Translations under genes and position numbers: made by a program
Shown here: piece by piece, positions 27,051 to 37,400 of the stretch
How positions within the stretch are numbered: position 1 is the first letter of the stretch
Layout: the number at the start of each line of letters is the position of its first letter
Notes under the pieces: model-generated
What the model was told of the DNA's origin: nothing
Database searches by the model: none
Seen by the model: only the letters and a program-made list of their open reading frames with translations
Source: JANSWP01 sp041941305
Lineage (GTDB): Bacteria; Bacteroidota; Bacteroidia; Chitinophagales; Saprospiraceae
NCBI GenBank assembly: GCA_041941305.1
Contig: JBGTQJ010000003.1
Location: 247,059-311,058, forward strand
DNA length: 64,000 bases
Direction: 5' to 3'

Positions 27051-27181
27051 TTACAATACAATAGTGATTATTGACGTATTCCCAAAAAGGCAATTTGATA
27101 TTTTACCAATTGAATATTTGACAAATTGAGTATTCCCAAAATTGTCAAATAGGAAATTTTTTAGCAATCTCAGTATTGTAA
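27051..27181. repeat. AT-rich inverted/direct repeat cluster
   Basis: TTACAATAC (27051-27059) mirrors GTATTGTAA (27173-27181). Inside, TATTTGACAA (27115-27124) mirrors TTGTCAAATA (27142-27151), and TATTCCCAAAA occurs twice as a direct repeat. It could be a decayed non-autonomous element or a regulatory hairpin. Confidence 0.45.
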
Positions 27182-27680
27182 TGAATTGGGACAATTAGAT
27201 AAGAATCCTTTTTAAACAAGGAGTCATAATAATTAAACCAACAAAAGTAGTTTGTGTTAGGTGTTAGGGTAGTCTTGCAGGAAGGTAATTAGTTCAAAAG
27301 CTTATTAGGAGCGGTTATTCCTTCACTGATGTTATCTATCTTCAATTAAATAATTAATCTATAATACAATGGTAGCTTATTTTTACAGTATTAATATTTC
27401 AGTATTGATTAAAATGTGACAAGGTTTTTTCAGAAAACAATCTGGTTGGTTTTTTTTCCCATTACGAGTTATATTATTTAACTGTTAATTTTTTTCAATA
27501 AATTGCATGAATTGACCCATTTCTGGTTTTCTTGCATAAGCTCTGAATTAGGTATATAATGACATATTTCCCAGTTAGCAACTTATTCGTCGTAATAGAA
27601 ATGTTATGGGGTGCCTTTGGCAAGATATGTTGATTTACTTATGGTTATTTCAAGATGTTTTGTAAATAAGACATTGCATA

Positions 27681-27719
27681 AAAAAAGAATCCAAACTTTA
27701 AAAAGTAGCTTGGATTCTT
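27681..27719 (-). terminator. Terminator of the cNMP-binding/methyltransferase gene
   Basis: On the minus strand AAGAATCCAA pairs with TTGGATTCTT, with the inner pairing ACTTT/AAAGT, and a run of T follows. It lies about 45 bases after the stop codon at 27762. Confidence 0.8.
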
Positions 27720-27761
27720 ATCAATCAAGTATTCTCTTTAAGGATTAGCATATTAGCATTT

Positions 27762-29261
27762 TTATTTTACACAGGATGCAAACATATTAATACCTTGTGC
27801 TTCATAAATAATTTCCGAACATCCCTTGCCAAAATCAGAAGCCATAAACAAGCGATGCATATCTTCTTCAGAGCGATGAATTAATCTCCAATCCAAAATA
27901 TAATCCATTAAGGCTTTCATTGGATTACTGGTATGGAAGTTACCGAGAATGATGCGTCCTCCGGGTTTGAGGATTTTATGCGCATAATTGATGAGTTTAA
28001 CAACAAGTTGGTCATTGAAATAGTCAATCAAGCCAATGCTGTAAACTAAATCCTGAGGTGCCAAATTGATTGCCTTTCTTCCCAAAGCGAGATAAATTAG
28101 ATTCTCGTGATGCAACTTTACATTTTTTACAAAAGTTTGATTTTCAATTTTATCGCTGACAAATGCCAAAGCTTTCAAATCAATATCAATCAAGTCTGCT
28201 TTCAGGTTTTCTGGCTTTTGGATGTTTTCATACACATCAAATAATTCCTGGGCAGGTCCACAAGCAAATGTCGTAATGTGGGTTATATCAGAAGGGGCAT
28301 GCTGTACGGTTTTATATATTTCTTTTGCCAATAAACCCCTTCGGTTTTTTACGGCTACTGCTGCAGGAGAATCCAGGGCAATTCTATCCAATAGTTCACC
28401 TGTGCGCCCGCTTCCTTTAGCAATGTCATCATAAGTATCTGCAATGGTCTTGTAATCCCCCGCATAACCTCTTGGTTTAGTGTAGGATCGTTTCAAAAAA
28501 TTGGACATTAGAAAATAAGGGGCCAATTCCTGTTGCATTTTATAGCCAATGGCATCTTTTTCTTCCTGACTGCCTTCTGCAAAATCCCCAATGGTTTCGT
28601 CCATAATTTGATAGAGCTGTTCAATGCTTTTTGCAGTTGCGGGTGCATTTGCTAAAAAGTCTCCTTGCTGTTTTTTGATTTCGTATTCATTGGCTTTGAA
28701 TAAACAGCTTTTTACTTCTTCTACTGCCTGAAACAAGGCAACATTTTCACTTTTTTCAAATATCTGTTCGCTGTGTTTAAAGGTGTTGAGTTTTCCAGAG
28801 GTGGCTCGGAGCCTTGCAGATAATAATTTCATTAAGGCATTTTGGAAATCTGCTCTGAATTCAACATCTAATAACATTTTTTCCTCTATGGTCGTGAATG
28901 GAATCTTTAGCAACATGGCTCTTTCAACTACTGAAACGGAAACGGAAGCAGGCACCCTTTCAACAAAAGACATTTCTCCTATCAATTGCCCAGGACCAAT
29001 GATGGCAATGGTTTTGGCTGGCTGATTCCCTGGGTGCACTTTGATTAATCCTTCTATCAAAAAGTATAAGGCTTCTACTTTTTTACCTCCCTGGATTATG
29101 ATATCGCCAGATTGCATTTCCAATTCAATACCTGCATCCAAAATCCAGTCTCGGTATTCATCCTTAAGCGAAAAAATGAGATCATGATTGTTGGTAGAGG
29201 CTTTGGTAGTTGGTTTGGGCTGAGTAATTTTTTCTATTTTCTTAATGATCGTGGTAGTCAT
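27762..29261 (-). CDS. Cyclic-nucleotide-binding domain fused to class I SAM methyltransferase
   Basis: 499 residues with no signal peptide. The N-terminus has a CRP-type cNMP-binding domain (about 35-150). Its phosphate-binding cassette is GQLIGEMSFVERVPASVSV (91-109), with Glu96 and Arg102. No helix-turn-helix follows. A helical linker (about 150-310) leads to a Rossmann methyltransferase with a motif I-like TFACGPAQE (about 330), an acidic DLIDIDLKAL strand, and YSIGLIDYF and LKPGGRIILGN (motif III/IV region). The family resembles proteins annotated for 3-hydroxypalmitate methyl-ester-type signals (PhcB-like), but that is only a similarity of type. It probably methylates a small molecule or fatty acid under cNMP control. 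It stands as a single-gene unit. Confidence 0.75.
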   Translation of the reverse strand: MTTTIIKKIEKITQPKPTTKASTNNHDLIFSLKDEYRDWILDAGIELEMQSGDIIIQGGKKVEALYFLIEGLIKVHPGNQPAKTIAIIGPGQLIGEMSFVERVPASVSVSVVERAMLLKIPFTTIEEKMLLDVEFRADFQNALMKLLSARLRATSGKLNTFKHSEQIFEKSENVALFQAVEEVKSCLFKANEYEIKKQQGDFLANAPATAKSIEQLYQIMDETIGDFAEGSQEEKDAIGYKMQQELAPYFLMSNFLKRSYTKPRGYAGDYKTIADTYDDIAKGSGRTGELLDRIALDSPAAVAVKNRRGLLAKEIYKTVQHAPSDITHITTFACGPAQELFDVYENIQKPENLKADLIDIDLKALAFVSDKIENQTFVKNVKLHHENLIYLALGRKAINLAPQDLVYSIGLIDYFNDQLVVKLINYAHKILKPGGRIILGNFHTSNPMKALMDYILDWRLIHRSEEDMHRLFMASDFGKGCSEIIYEAQGINMFASCVK

Positions 29262-29375
29262 GATTTGATGGTTTTAGAAAAATAAATTTTTATTCAAATG
29301 ACTCCACAAAATTGTTGGTATTCTGAGCTTGAAATGATTAAGTAATTTTAAAGAAGTGTAAAAAAGGGTTAAAGG

Positions 29376-29450
29376 GGGTGTCGGGGTGCGAGGTGCGAGG
29401 TGCATAATGAATCACCCCGCATCCCGCACCCCGACACCCCGCACCCCGAA
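29376..29450. repeat. GC-rich palindromic element, strong G-quadruplex pattern on minus strand
   Basis: GGGGTGTCGGGGTGCG (29376-29391) is the exact complement of CGCACCCCGACACCCC (29426-29441). On the minus strand the sequence reads GGGG-TGC-GGGG-TGTC-GGGG-TGC-GGG-ATGC-GGGG, five G-runs with 3-4 base loops. It starts just past the stop codon of the TfoX-like gene and may act as its terminator. It is related in composition and in CACCCCGC words to the block at 14381. Confidence 0.7.
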
Positions 29451-29454
29451 AATT

Positions 29455-29811
29455 CTACTTTTTCTTCTTAGTGGGTTTAGGCTTTAATGTTTTTACATAT
29501 TCATAGCTCATTGCAAGATAGGGTTTCAACTCTTCCGTTCTTTCTAATAAGTCATCTGGTACTGTCACGTATTCTCTCATCATAGCACCGTAAGAGGCGA
29601 GTAGGGTAGTATTGTATTTTTCCAAAAAAGCTTCCCGGTCTTCTTTTCCCAGTCGAATCCCTAATTTTGCATTGCTGGAAAAGACAGTAAACATATTTCC
29701 GTTGTGGGAGGTATAAGGTAGTGTTTTACCCTTTTCCACTATATCAGGATAAGTTGCAATTAATTTGGAATACAGTGCTCTTTGTTCAGGACTTACGGGA
29801 ATTTTTTCCAT
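29455..29811 (-). CDS. Small TfoX/Sxy N-terminal-domain-like protein
   Basis: 118 residues, cytoplasmic. The order of motifs recalls the TfoX N-terminal-like family: an NMFTVFSSNAKLGIRLGKED strand region, then YGAMMREYVTVPDDLL, then ELKPYLAMSYEYVKTLKPKP. The tail is Lys-rich (KPTKKKK). Members of this family are small and often of unknown role; competence regulation is known only in some proteobacteria. The assignment is from pattern memory. The gene stands alone, with TATTTTTG (minus strand, 29856-29863) as a possible -7 box. Confidence 0.6.
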   Translation of the reverse strand: MEKIPVSPEQRALYSKLIATYPDIVEKGKTLPYTSHNGNMFTVFSSNAKLGIRLGKEDREAFLEKYNTTLLASYGAMMREYVTVPDDLLERTEELKPYLAMSYEYVKTLKPKPTKKKK

Positions 29812-29949
29812 TGGGTTGATTTTGGGAATAAAGAAAAAGCTTTTTCCAAAGGAATCAAAAATATTCTGTTTTCATCGTAAATCTATCCTATTTTCGTACT
29901 AGCATTAGCTGGATTTTTATTTTAGACTTGGCTGAATTTTACTACTAAT

Positions 29950-31005
29950 ATGAAGTTTTTTTGCTTAGTTTTTCTCTTTACCTGGCATGTGATTTTTGCT
30001 CAGAATGAAGGAGGTATAAGCCCGATTGAGATTGAAACTTCACCTCAATTAAAAATCTACAAAAAGACCTTCCCTGCTATGGGAACGCTGTTTGAAATTA
30101 GTGTAGTCACTCAAAGGGAAGAAACGGCTAAAAAATCTATCAAGTCTGCCCAACTTGAAATAATTAGAATTGAAGGACTTATTTCATCCTGGGATCAAAA
30201 TTCTCAAACTACAGCAATAAATAATCAGGCAGGAATTCAGCCAGTAAAGGTAGATCAAGAGTTATTTGAACTCATTCAAAGAAGCCTCAAAATCTCTGAG
30301 CAAACTTGTGGCGCTTTTGATATTTCTTTTGCCTCCCTTGAGCCACTTTGGAAATTTGATGGGAGTATGAAAAACATTCCAGAAAAAAAAGCAATTAACA
30401 ATTCTGTAAAAAATATCAATTACAAAAATATTATTTTGAATCAACAAAAAACCACCGCCTTTTTGAAAAACAAGGGTATGAAAATCGGATTTGGTGCAAT
30501 TGGAAAAGGATATGCAGCTGATAGAGCGAAACAGGTTCTTGTAAAATTAGGTATCCAAAGTGGATTAGTAAACGCAGGAGGAGACTTAATTGCCTGGGGA
30601 ATAAAGCCAAATGGTGAGTACTGGAAAATTGGAATTGCAGATCCTCAAAATAAAAATGAAGTAATGAAACATATCTTATTGAATAATTGTGCTATTGTTA
30701 CTTCTGGCGATGCAGAACGATTTGTCCTTATTGAGGGAAAAAAGTACGGGCACATCATTGACCCAAGAACAGGCTACCCTGCTGCTGGATTGAAAAGTGT
30801 AAGTGTTAGGAGTACATCTGCAGAATTAGCAGATGCAATGGCAACGGCCATTTTTGTTTTGGGAAAGCGAAAGGGACTAAAGCTGATTAATAAATTAATG
30901 GATAGTGAATGTTTCATCATTGATGATCAAAACCGTGTTTATTCTTCAAAAAATATTGGCTCGAATGGCTTTGTCAATTGGGCTCATCCTTTCGAAAAGA
31001 ACTAA
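29950..31005 (+). CDS. apbE: FAD:protein FMN transferase (ApbE family)
   Basis: 351 residues with signal peptide MKFFCLVFLFTWHVIFAQ. Family motifs in order: FPAMGTLFEISV (near residue 42), SSWDQNSQTTAIN, SEQTCGAFDIS, KIGFGAIGKGYAADRA (178-193), NAGGDLIAWG, HIIDPRTGYPA, and TSAELADAMATAIFVLG. It transfers FMN from FAD to a Thr of exported or membrane flavoproteins such as NqrB/NqrC or RnfG-type subunits. No such partner is encoded in the window. The length is normal for the family. It is convergent with the kinase gene at 31026. Confidence 0.93.
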   Translation: MKFFCLVFLFTWHVIFAQNEGGISPIEIETSPQLKIYKKTFPAMGTLFEISVVTQREETAKKSIKSAQLEIIRIEGLISSWDQNSQTTAINNQAGIQPVKVDQELFELIQRSLKISEQTCGAFDISFASLEPLWKFDGSMKNIPEKKAINNSVKNINYKNIILNQQKTTAFLKNKGMKIGFGAIGKGYAADRAKQVLVKLGIQSGLVNAGGDLIAWGIKPNGEYWKIGIADPQNKNEVMKHILLNNCAIVTSGDAERFVLIEGKKYGHIIDPRTGYPAAGLKSVSVRSTSAELADAMATAIFVLGKRKGLKLINKLMDSECFIIDDQNRVYSSKNIGSNGFVNWAHPFEKN

Positions 31006-31025
31006 AAATCCTACCAGTCTCTCCC

Positions 31026-34000
31026 TTACTGCCCCATCGGAATTTGGATTTCAACTTCCGTACCCTTACTTATTCCATCCTCATCCTTTAGATCAATAAT
31101 TTGAATATTCACATTTGACTCCTCGATATAGTTTAATATTTTCTGACGTTCCTTGACGAGTTCCATGCCACGAGATTTGTAGGATTTGATGGAATTCCTT
31201 TTTATCTCCATTGCTTTTTCACGTCCTATCCCATTGTCTTTTATGAGGCAATACAAATGGTCATCTTTTATTTTGAAAAAGACCTGGAGTAGACCCTTTG
31301 TTGGTTTGTGTACCAAACCGTGATTGATGGCATTTTCAACAAATGGTTGGAGTAGCATAGTAGGTATTTCCAGTGCAGTAGGTTCAATATTTTCTTCAAT
31401 ATCGAATATATAATCGAATTTGTCTTCAAAACGCATTTTTTCCAATTCTACATAATGTTTCAACAATTGTAGTTCTTCTTCCAGGAGAATGTATTTTTCT
31501 TTGGATGACTCCAAAAAAAGGCGCATCAGGCGAGAAAATTTCACCAAATATCGACTTGCAAGCACTTCATTCTTTTTAAAGATGAAATCCTGAATGGATT
31601 GGAGGGCATTGAATACAAAATGTGGGTTCATTTGCGCCTGCAATGCCTGCAACTCGAGCTCCGCAAATTTTTTGTTTATTTTATTTTGCTCTTCGGCTTT
31701 TAGTTTAATAGAACGAATGCGCCATTGCATCAATAGAAAGGTAGTGAGCAATATCAGCAAAACCCCGGAAAGCCTGGCCCAACCTGTTTTCCACCAAGGA
31801 GGATGAATTTCAAAAGGTATTTGAATTGCTTCACTTTCCAGCCCATCAATGTCTTCAGCTTTCAATTTGAAAGTGTACTTACCTGGAGGTAGAATCGGAT
31901 AAGACCTTTCCAAGGCAGTAGTTGAGTGCCAAAAGGTATCGACTCCCTCGAGTTGGTAGTGGTACACAATATTTCCAAGACTTTTATAGGAAACGCAGAC
32001 ATATTCGAAATTGAAATTGTTTTCTGAAAACTTTAGCCCTCCAAGGCTTTTCGGAGTTCTGGTGGTACCATTAACAGAAATATTATTTAAGATTAATACT
32101 GGTACTTCCGGACTTACTGTCAAATCACTTTCTTCCAAAATGGTAAGTCCTTCCTTGGTACCAATGTAAACCCTGTCGTTTTTTGCTATTATTCTATTTA
32201 CCTCCTTGGATGCCAGGCCTTTGGCAAGAGATATAATTTTAGTTTCATATAATAAAGGTGATTCTTGGATTATTGTAATACACTTGACGCCGTTATTGGT
32301 ACCCAACCAAATTCGGTTTTGATCATCTATATAAAGTGTTTTAATGATGTCATTTTGGGTCTCATCTATGGCTTCAACCTTTTCATTTTGCCATCTATAC
32401 AATCCGAAGCCATCTGTTGCAATCCAGGTCTCACTTCCATTTCGGATTTTGATATCGTTGATGGGTTTGGAAAATCCTAGAAAATCCTCATCTCCATTAT
32501 AAAGACTATCTTTGGAAAGTAAGTACAGCCCAGATTTTCTTCCTATCCAAATGTTTTTTTGATCGTCAATTGCAATTGCATTGGTTCTTCTTCTGAAATT
32601 ATGATAATAGTCAAAAAAACGGAGCTTATCCTCATAAAATTCATAAAGTCCTCTAAGTCCATTGACGACCAGGAAATCCCCATTGGTTGCCATTGACTTC
32701 ATTGAATTTGGGTAATAATTGAGGTAACCATTCAAGGTCATGGAACCCTCCATAAGTGCTCTTTTTATTAATCCATCCTTTAATTCTTTTTTACTAGCTA
32801 CTAGCAATCCATTGTTACCACACATTACCAGATCACCATTTTCTAATGGAATCATATCTAATATGGCACTTGATTTAGTCTGATGACTCAAAATGGTTTT
32901 TATTTCTCTTATTTGATTATCGGGTTTTAACTCCAATAAATTTCCAGTTTCTATCCCAACCCAAAGTTGATTGTCTGTCCCTAATGCAAGAGTAGAAACC
33001 TCGCTACTGGAACCGTATTCTTGAAATTGTATCGAACGGCTATGTTGGGCATTCGAAGAAAGAAAATACAACCCATTGGGCGTGCATATCCATAAATTTT
33101 TACCCCGGTCTTCAAACAGGGTATTGATGTTCATATCTGATAGAAATTCAAATTCTTTGGACACCTCCATGTCTTTGGTTAGAATTTTATTTCCCTGACT
33201 GGTTATTAAAAGGGCTTTATCTCCTTGGGCTGCTGAGGTTCGATTGATTTTTAGACCTGGTCCAAAAAAGGCTTGAATATTATGCTTTTTTATTTCCTTG
33301 AAATTGAATTCATACATATTCCTGTTTGAAAACATAAGGAGCTTGTCAGAAAAATAGATGATTGGCAAACCAGTGACCATGGATTCTCCTTTTTCCCCTT
33401 TAATAATTTGTTGCGGCAATAATCCAGCTGCTGTTTCCTTATATAAAATCAAACGAACATGAGACATGCCAAAGGCTCTAAACCAACGATGCCCGGCTTC
33501 ATCTTTACCCAAAAACACAAACTGGAAACTTTTTACAATGATGTCATTTTCAGCCTTTGAAGGATTTACAATTTTTATCGAATCATTGTTGAGTATTTGA
33601 TAAAGTAAGGGACCTGGTTCTGCATCCAAAAAATGAATATTCCCCTTCTCAAAAAAGTGATGATTAATGAGACCTGAAAGTTCGTAGTGCTCTGGAATAG
33701 GTAGGGTTTGGATTTTCCCATTCTCGTAATAAACCAATCTATCGTAAGTAGAAAACCACAATCGTCCCTTGGCATCCTCTCCAATTCCCCATACATCATT
33801 ACTTGGCAATCCATCCCTAACAGTAAAGATCTCAAAATCATAGCCATCAAATCTAGCAATTCCCTTATCGGTTCCCAGCCAGATAAACCCCTGGTTATCC
33901 TGAGTTGCCCAATAAATATGTGAACTTGGTAAACCATCTTCAGTTGTAAATCGCTTCATACGAGGAGCTTGAGCAAGGAGACTGGAAATAGAACCCTGAA

Positions 34001-34097
34001 GGATAATCAACAAGAATAGGGTAAACCAACCATAATAATTGGGCAAGCAAAAAGGATTCTTCATCTCATTCTTATATTGACTCCTGTTGATTCGCAT
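31026..34097 (-). CDS. Two-component-propeller sensor, LytS/YehU-type histidine kinase
   Basis: 1023 residues. A later start at residue 12 (34064) also precedes the signal or membrane segment YGWFTLFLLIILQGS. The periplasmic part (about 45-690) is made of two-component-regulator propeller blades (GLPSSHIYWATQDNQGFIWL, GLPSNDVWGIGEDAKGRLWF). A Y_Y_Y-type domain (about 690-755) and one transmembrane segment (about 767-787) follow. The kinase belongs to the His_kinase/HATPase type with His826 in QMNPHFVFNALQ, then PTMLLQPFVENAINHG and DNGIGR. Such kinases normally signal to a LytTR response regulator, and none lies next to it. The ligand is unknown. Confidence 0.88.
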   Translation of the reverse strand: MRINRSQYKNEMKNPFCLPNYYGWFTLFLLIILQGSISSLLAQAPRMKRFTTEDGLPSSHIYWATQDNQGFIWLGTDKGIARFDGYDFEIFTVRDGLPSNDVWGIGEDAKGRLWFSTYDRLVYYENGKIQTLPIPEHYELSGLINHHFFEKGNIHFLDAEPGPLLYQILNNDSIKIVNPSKAENDIIVKSFQFVFLGKDEAGHRWFRAFGMSHVRLILYKETAAGLLPQQIIKGEKGESMVTGLPIIYFSDKLLMFSNRNMYEFNFKEIKKHNIQAFFGPGLKINRTSAAQGDKALLITSQGNKILTKDMEVSKEFEFLSDMNINTLFEDRGKNLWICTPNGLYFLSSNAQHSRSIQFQEYGSSSEVSTLALGTDNQLWVGIETGNLLELKPDNQIREIKTILSHQTKSSAILDMIPLENGDLVMCGNNGLLVASKKELKDGLIKRALMEGSMTLNGYLNYYPNSMKSMATNGDFLVVNGLRGLYEFYEDKLRFFDYYHNFRRRTNAIAIDDQKNIWIGRKSGLYLLSKDSLYNGDEDFLGFSKPINDIKIRNGSETWIATDGFGLYRWQNEKVEAIDETQNDIIKTLYIDDQNRIWLGTNNGVKCITIIQESPLLYETKIISLAKGLASKEVNRIIAKNDRVYIGTKEGLTILEESDLTVSPEVPVLILNNISVNGTTRTPKSLGGLKFSENNFNFEYVCVSYKSLGNIVYHYQLEGVDTFWHSTTALERSYPILPPGKYTFKLKAEDIDGLESEAIQIPFEIHPPWWKTGWARLSGVLLILLTTFLLMQWRIRSIKLKAEEQNKINKKFAELELQALQAQMNPHFVFNALQSIQDFIFKKNEVLASRYLVKFSRLMRLFLESSKEKYILLEEELQLLKHYVELEKMRFEDKFDYIFDIEENIEPTALEIPTMLLQPFVENAINHGLVHKPTKGLLQVFFKIKDDHLYCLIKDNGIGREKAMEIKRNSIKSYKSRGMELVKERQKILNYIEESNVNIQIIDLKDEDGISKGTEVEIQIPMGQ

Positions 34098-34440
34098 ATT
34101 GATTTTATTCCCGATTAGAAGTTTTCAAACAGGGCTAAAAGTAAAACTTCTTTCTGTCCCTCCCCTGTCATTTTCAAAAATCTGCCTATTTTAAAACTAC
34201 AAATGTTAATTTTTTAAATAACTTAGCCACCCAACTATGATTAGCACAAAGTCAATTACCTACAACATAATATTTTAGCGTATTATTTACAGGCCATACA
34301 CCTGAATGTATTATTAAAGCTTTGTTCAGGTATTGAATAGAATTGGTATCTTTAAACATCAAAAAAATAATTCTGTTACGACGATACCACATAACTCTTT
34401 AGGAACCTATTTCTCGAATCAAAACTAAACATCTAATACC
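34098..34440. other. Divergent intergenic region
   Basis: 343 bp between the leftward kinase and the first M36 peptidase. It contains the rightward promoter candidate at 34321-34354. Nothing else was recognised. Confidence 0.4.
34321..34354 (+). promoter_or_regulatory. Candidate Bacteroidetes-type promoter for the M36 cluster
   Basis: TTTG (34321-34324) is followed after 22 bases by TATCTTTA (34347-34354), a match to TAnnTTTG in seven of eight positions. The resulting 5' leader would be about 80 bases. Confidence 0.4.
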
Positions 34441-37400
34441 ATGACACGAAAATTGAACACCCTTCGCACGTTACTCTTTAGTGCTTTGTTTTTGATTTCG
34501 ATGTTGGCATATAGTCAAACCGATCAAACCCTAAACATCGCTGATAATTATCTCAAGAGCCAAAGTATTGCTTTGGATCTCACCCAAGCCGATATTTCGG
34601 ATTATAACGTTACCGATCACTATACCAGCCGACACAATGGAGTGACTCATATCTATTTCCTTCAAAGGCATCAAGGTATAGAGGTCATTGGCGCTTTGAA
34701 TAATTTTAATGTTCTGAAAGATGGCAGAGTGATGAATATGGGCAATCGCTTTATTTCCCATTTGGCTACGAAAGTCAATACCACCCAGCCTGTAATATCT
34801 CCAGAAACAGCGGTAAAGGAGGTAATTAACCATTTTAATATTGAGACGGAAAAGGATTTGGTTTTAGCACGTCAAGAGAATGAAAAAGTATATGTATTCA
34901 AGAAAGAAGGGATCGCTTTGGAGGAAATTGAAGTTGAATTAAAATTCCAACCAACCGAAAAGGATGAAGTCCGATTGGTTTGGCAGGTCTTTTTATACCA
35001 AAGAGATGCCTTGCACGCCTGGAATGCTTCAGTCGATACCGAAACAGGAAAAGTTATAGCACATTACGACAATGTCATCCATTGTACTTTTGATCACATG
35101 CATACCGATTGTGCAAAAGAATACAGGAGCATGACTAAACCAGTTGGACCAAGCGTTGAAAAATTCGATGTAGAAAGGACAAATAACTCAGCTCCTGTTG
35201 TGATGGAGGGTACCTATAATGTTTTGCCTTTACCAGTTGAGAGCCCCGATCATGGCTCAAGAGAAATCGTAACAAATCCTGCGGATCCAATCGCCTCTCC
35301 CTATGGTTGGCATGATATAGATGGGGTAGATGGACATGAGTATACCATTACCAGAGGGAACAATGTGCATGCTTATCAAGATATTTTTAATAACAATCAA
35401 ACCTTCGGGGATGAGCCAGACGGAGGGAATGATCTAATTTTTGATTTTCCTTTTGATACGGCAAATTACTTCCCTTATACGATGCGCGATGCAGCAGTAA
35501 CCAACCTTTTTTATTGGAATAATATCATTCATGATGTTTGGTACCAATATGGATTTGATGAAGTTTCCGGAAATTTTCAAGAAAATAATTACGGAAATGG
35601 AGGGCTTGGAGGAGATCCTGTTAGAGCAGAAGCTTTGGATGGTAGTGGAACGAATAATGCCAATTTTGCTACGAGACCAGATGGTGATACTTCCAGAATG
35701 CAGATGTATTATATAGGTACAGGAGCACCACCAGACATTTTTGATACACAATTTTCAATCAATTCTCCGGCTGACCTTGCAGGTGATTATAATATGTCTA
35801 TTGCAGAATTTGGAGATCCTTTAACCAACTCTATTACAGGGAACTTGGTGCAGGTAGATGATGGAACGGGTAATCCCAATGATGCATGTGAATTTTTAGA
35901 TAATGGAGATGAAATAGATGGTAATATTGCATTGATTGATAGAGGTAATTGTGATTTTGACTTTCAGGCATGGATAGCCCAGTTCAACGGGGCAATTGGG
36001 GTAATAATATGCAATGATAATGGACCTGCTATTTTCCCTATGCCAGCTGGTGGATTTGGAGGACAAGTCATGATTCCAAGTGTTATGGTATCGCAGGAGG
36101 ATTGTGATCAAATTAAAATGTTTTTGGACCAGGGCATTGAGGTTACTTTAAGCAGTGATGCTATTGTGATTCCCCAAGGACCGGAAGGGAGAGATAGTGA
36201 TTTTGACAACAGTGTAATCATTCACGAATATGTTCATGGTATTTCAAATAGATTAACAGGAGGTCCCGGAATGACTGGATGTCTTAGTACTCAGCAAAAC
36301 CCTGAACAGATGGGAGAAGGCTGGAGTGATTGGTTGGCCTTAGTGATGGTAGTTCCAGAAGATTGGGATCGAACCAAAAAAGGGATGGGCACCTATTTCA
36401 GATTTCAACCTGTTGATGGAGAAGGGATTCGTAACTATCCATATAGTACAGATGCCAATATTAATCCTCAAACATATAAAGATATAAATACAACAAATAT
36501 ACCACATGGTGTTGGTGAAATATGGGCAAATATACTGTGGGATATTTATTGGAGATTAATCGACTTATATGGGTATGATGCTGACCTTTATTACGGTAGT
36601 GGTGGAAATAACATGGCTATGCAATTGGTAATGGATGGAATGAAATTGCAACCTTGCAACCCTACTTTTATTGATGGGCGGGATGCAATAGTACGGGCAG
36701 ATTCTATTTTAAACAATGGTGAACACTATTGCATGATTTGGGATGCTTTTGCAATCAAAGGAGTTGGCTATAGTGCGCAGTCAGGAGGTAATGAAGCCTT
36801 TGATATGCCTCCAGCTTGTGACCCGACTTTGAAAATGACCTTCCGTGGAGATGAGACGGGCACCCAGGGGCAACCTATCAATTACTTTGTTGAAATAAGA
36901 AATGACATTCCTGATACAGATGTCGATATTCTCTTCTCAGATGAAGAACCAGCAGGAATGAACTATGTACCAGGGTCTTCTACCTGTGGTGGTGATGTCA
37001 ATGGCGATGTATTTTCTTACACCATTGAGCCACTTGGGTCAGGAAACCTTGCCAATTGTGAATATCAATTATATGCTGACCCTTTTGCTTATTCTACTAT
37101 CGAATATGAAGATGGATTTGATCTGGGTTCTTCTAAGTGGAGTAAACAATCCAATTTAGGCACGGGCATTTGGTTGCCAAATCTGAACAATCCACATGGT
37201 GGTACTCACGCCATCAAAGCCAATAACTCTGATTTGCCTTGTGACCAATTGCTCACCTTAAAAGATGCGTTGTTGTTGGATGGAGATAACCCTGGATTGG
37301 TTTTCTGGCACTTCTTCAATACGGATGACGGCGGTGATGGTGGTGTAGTTGAAATTAGTACCGATGACGGTATGACCTGGGAAGATTTGGGCCCATTTAT

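Larger units (their letters stand above)
26275..27761. other. Repeat-rich gene-free region
   Basis: Almost 1.5 kb without a credible ORF, the longest such gap in the window. It holds an orphan leftward terminator (26352-26396), palindromic elements at 26468-26584 and 26837-27022, an AT-rich inverted-repeat cluster at 27051-27181, a degenerate copy of the GGGATGCC-type core at 27608, and the terminator of the methyltransferase gene (27681-27719). Transcription of an RNA here is possible because of the orphan terminator. Confidence 0.5.

Noticed and set aside
26837..27181. Possible CRISPR array in the repeat-rich gap
   Set aside because: The repeats are inverted and irregular, with no regular direct-repeat/spacer pattern and no cas gene nearby.
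29455..34097. ApbE, TfoX-like and kinase genes as one functional operon
   Set aside because: Their strands differ (-, +, -), so they cannot be co-transcribed, and no shared pathway is evident.
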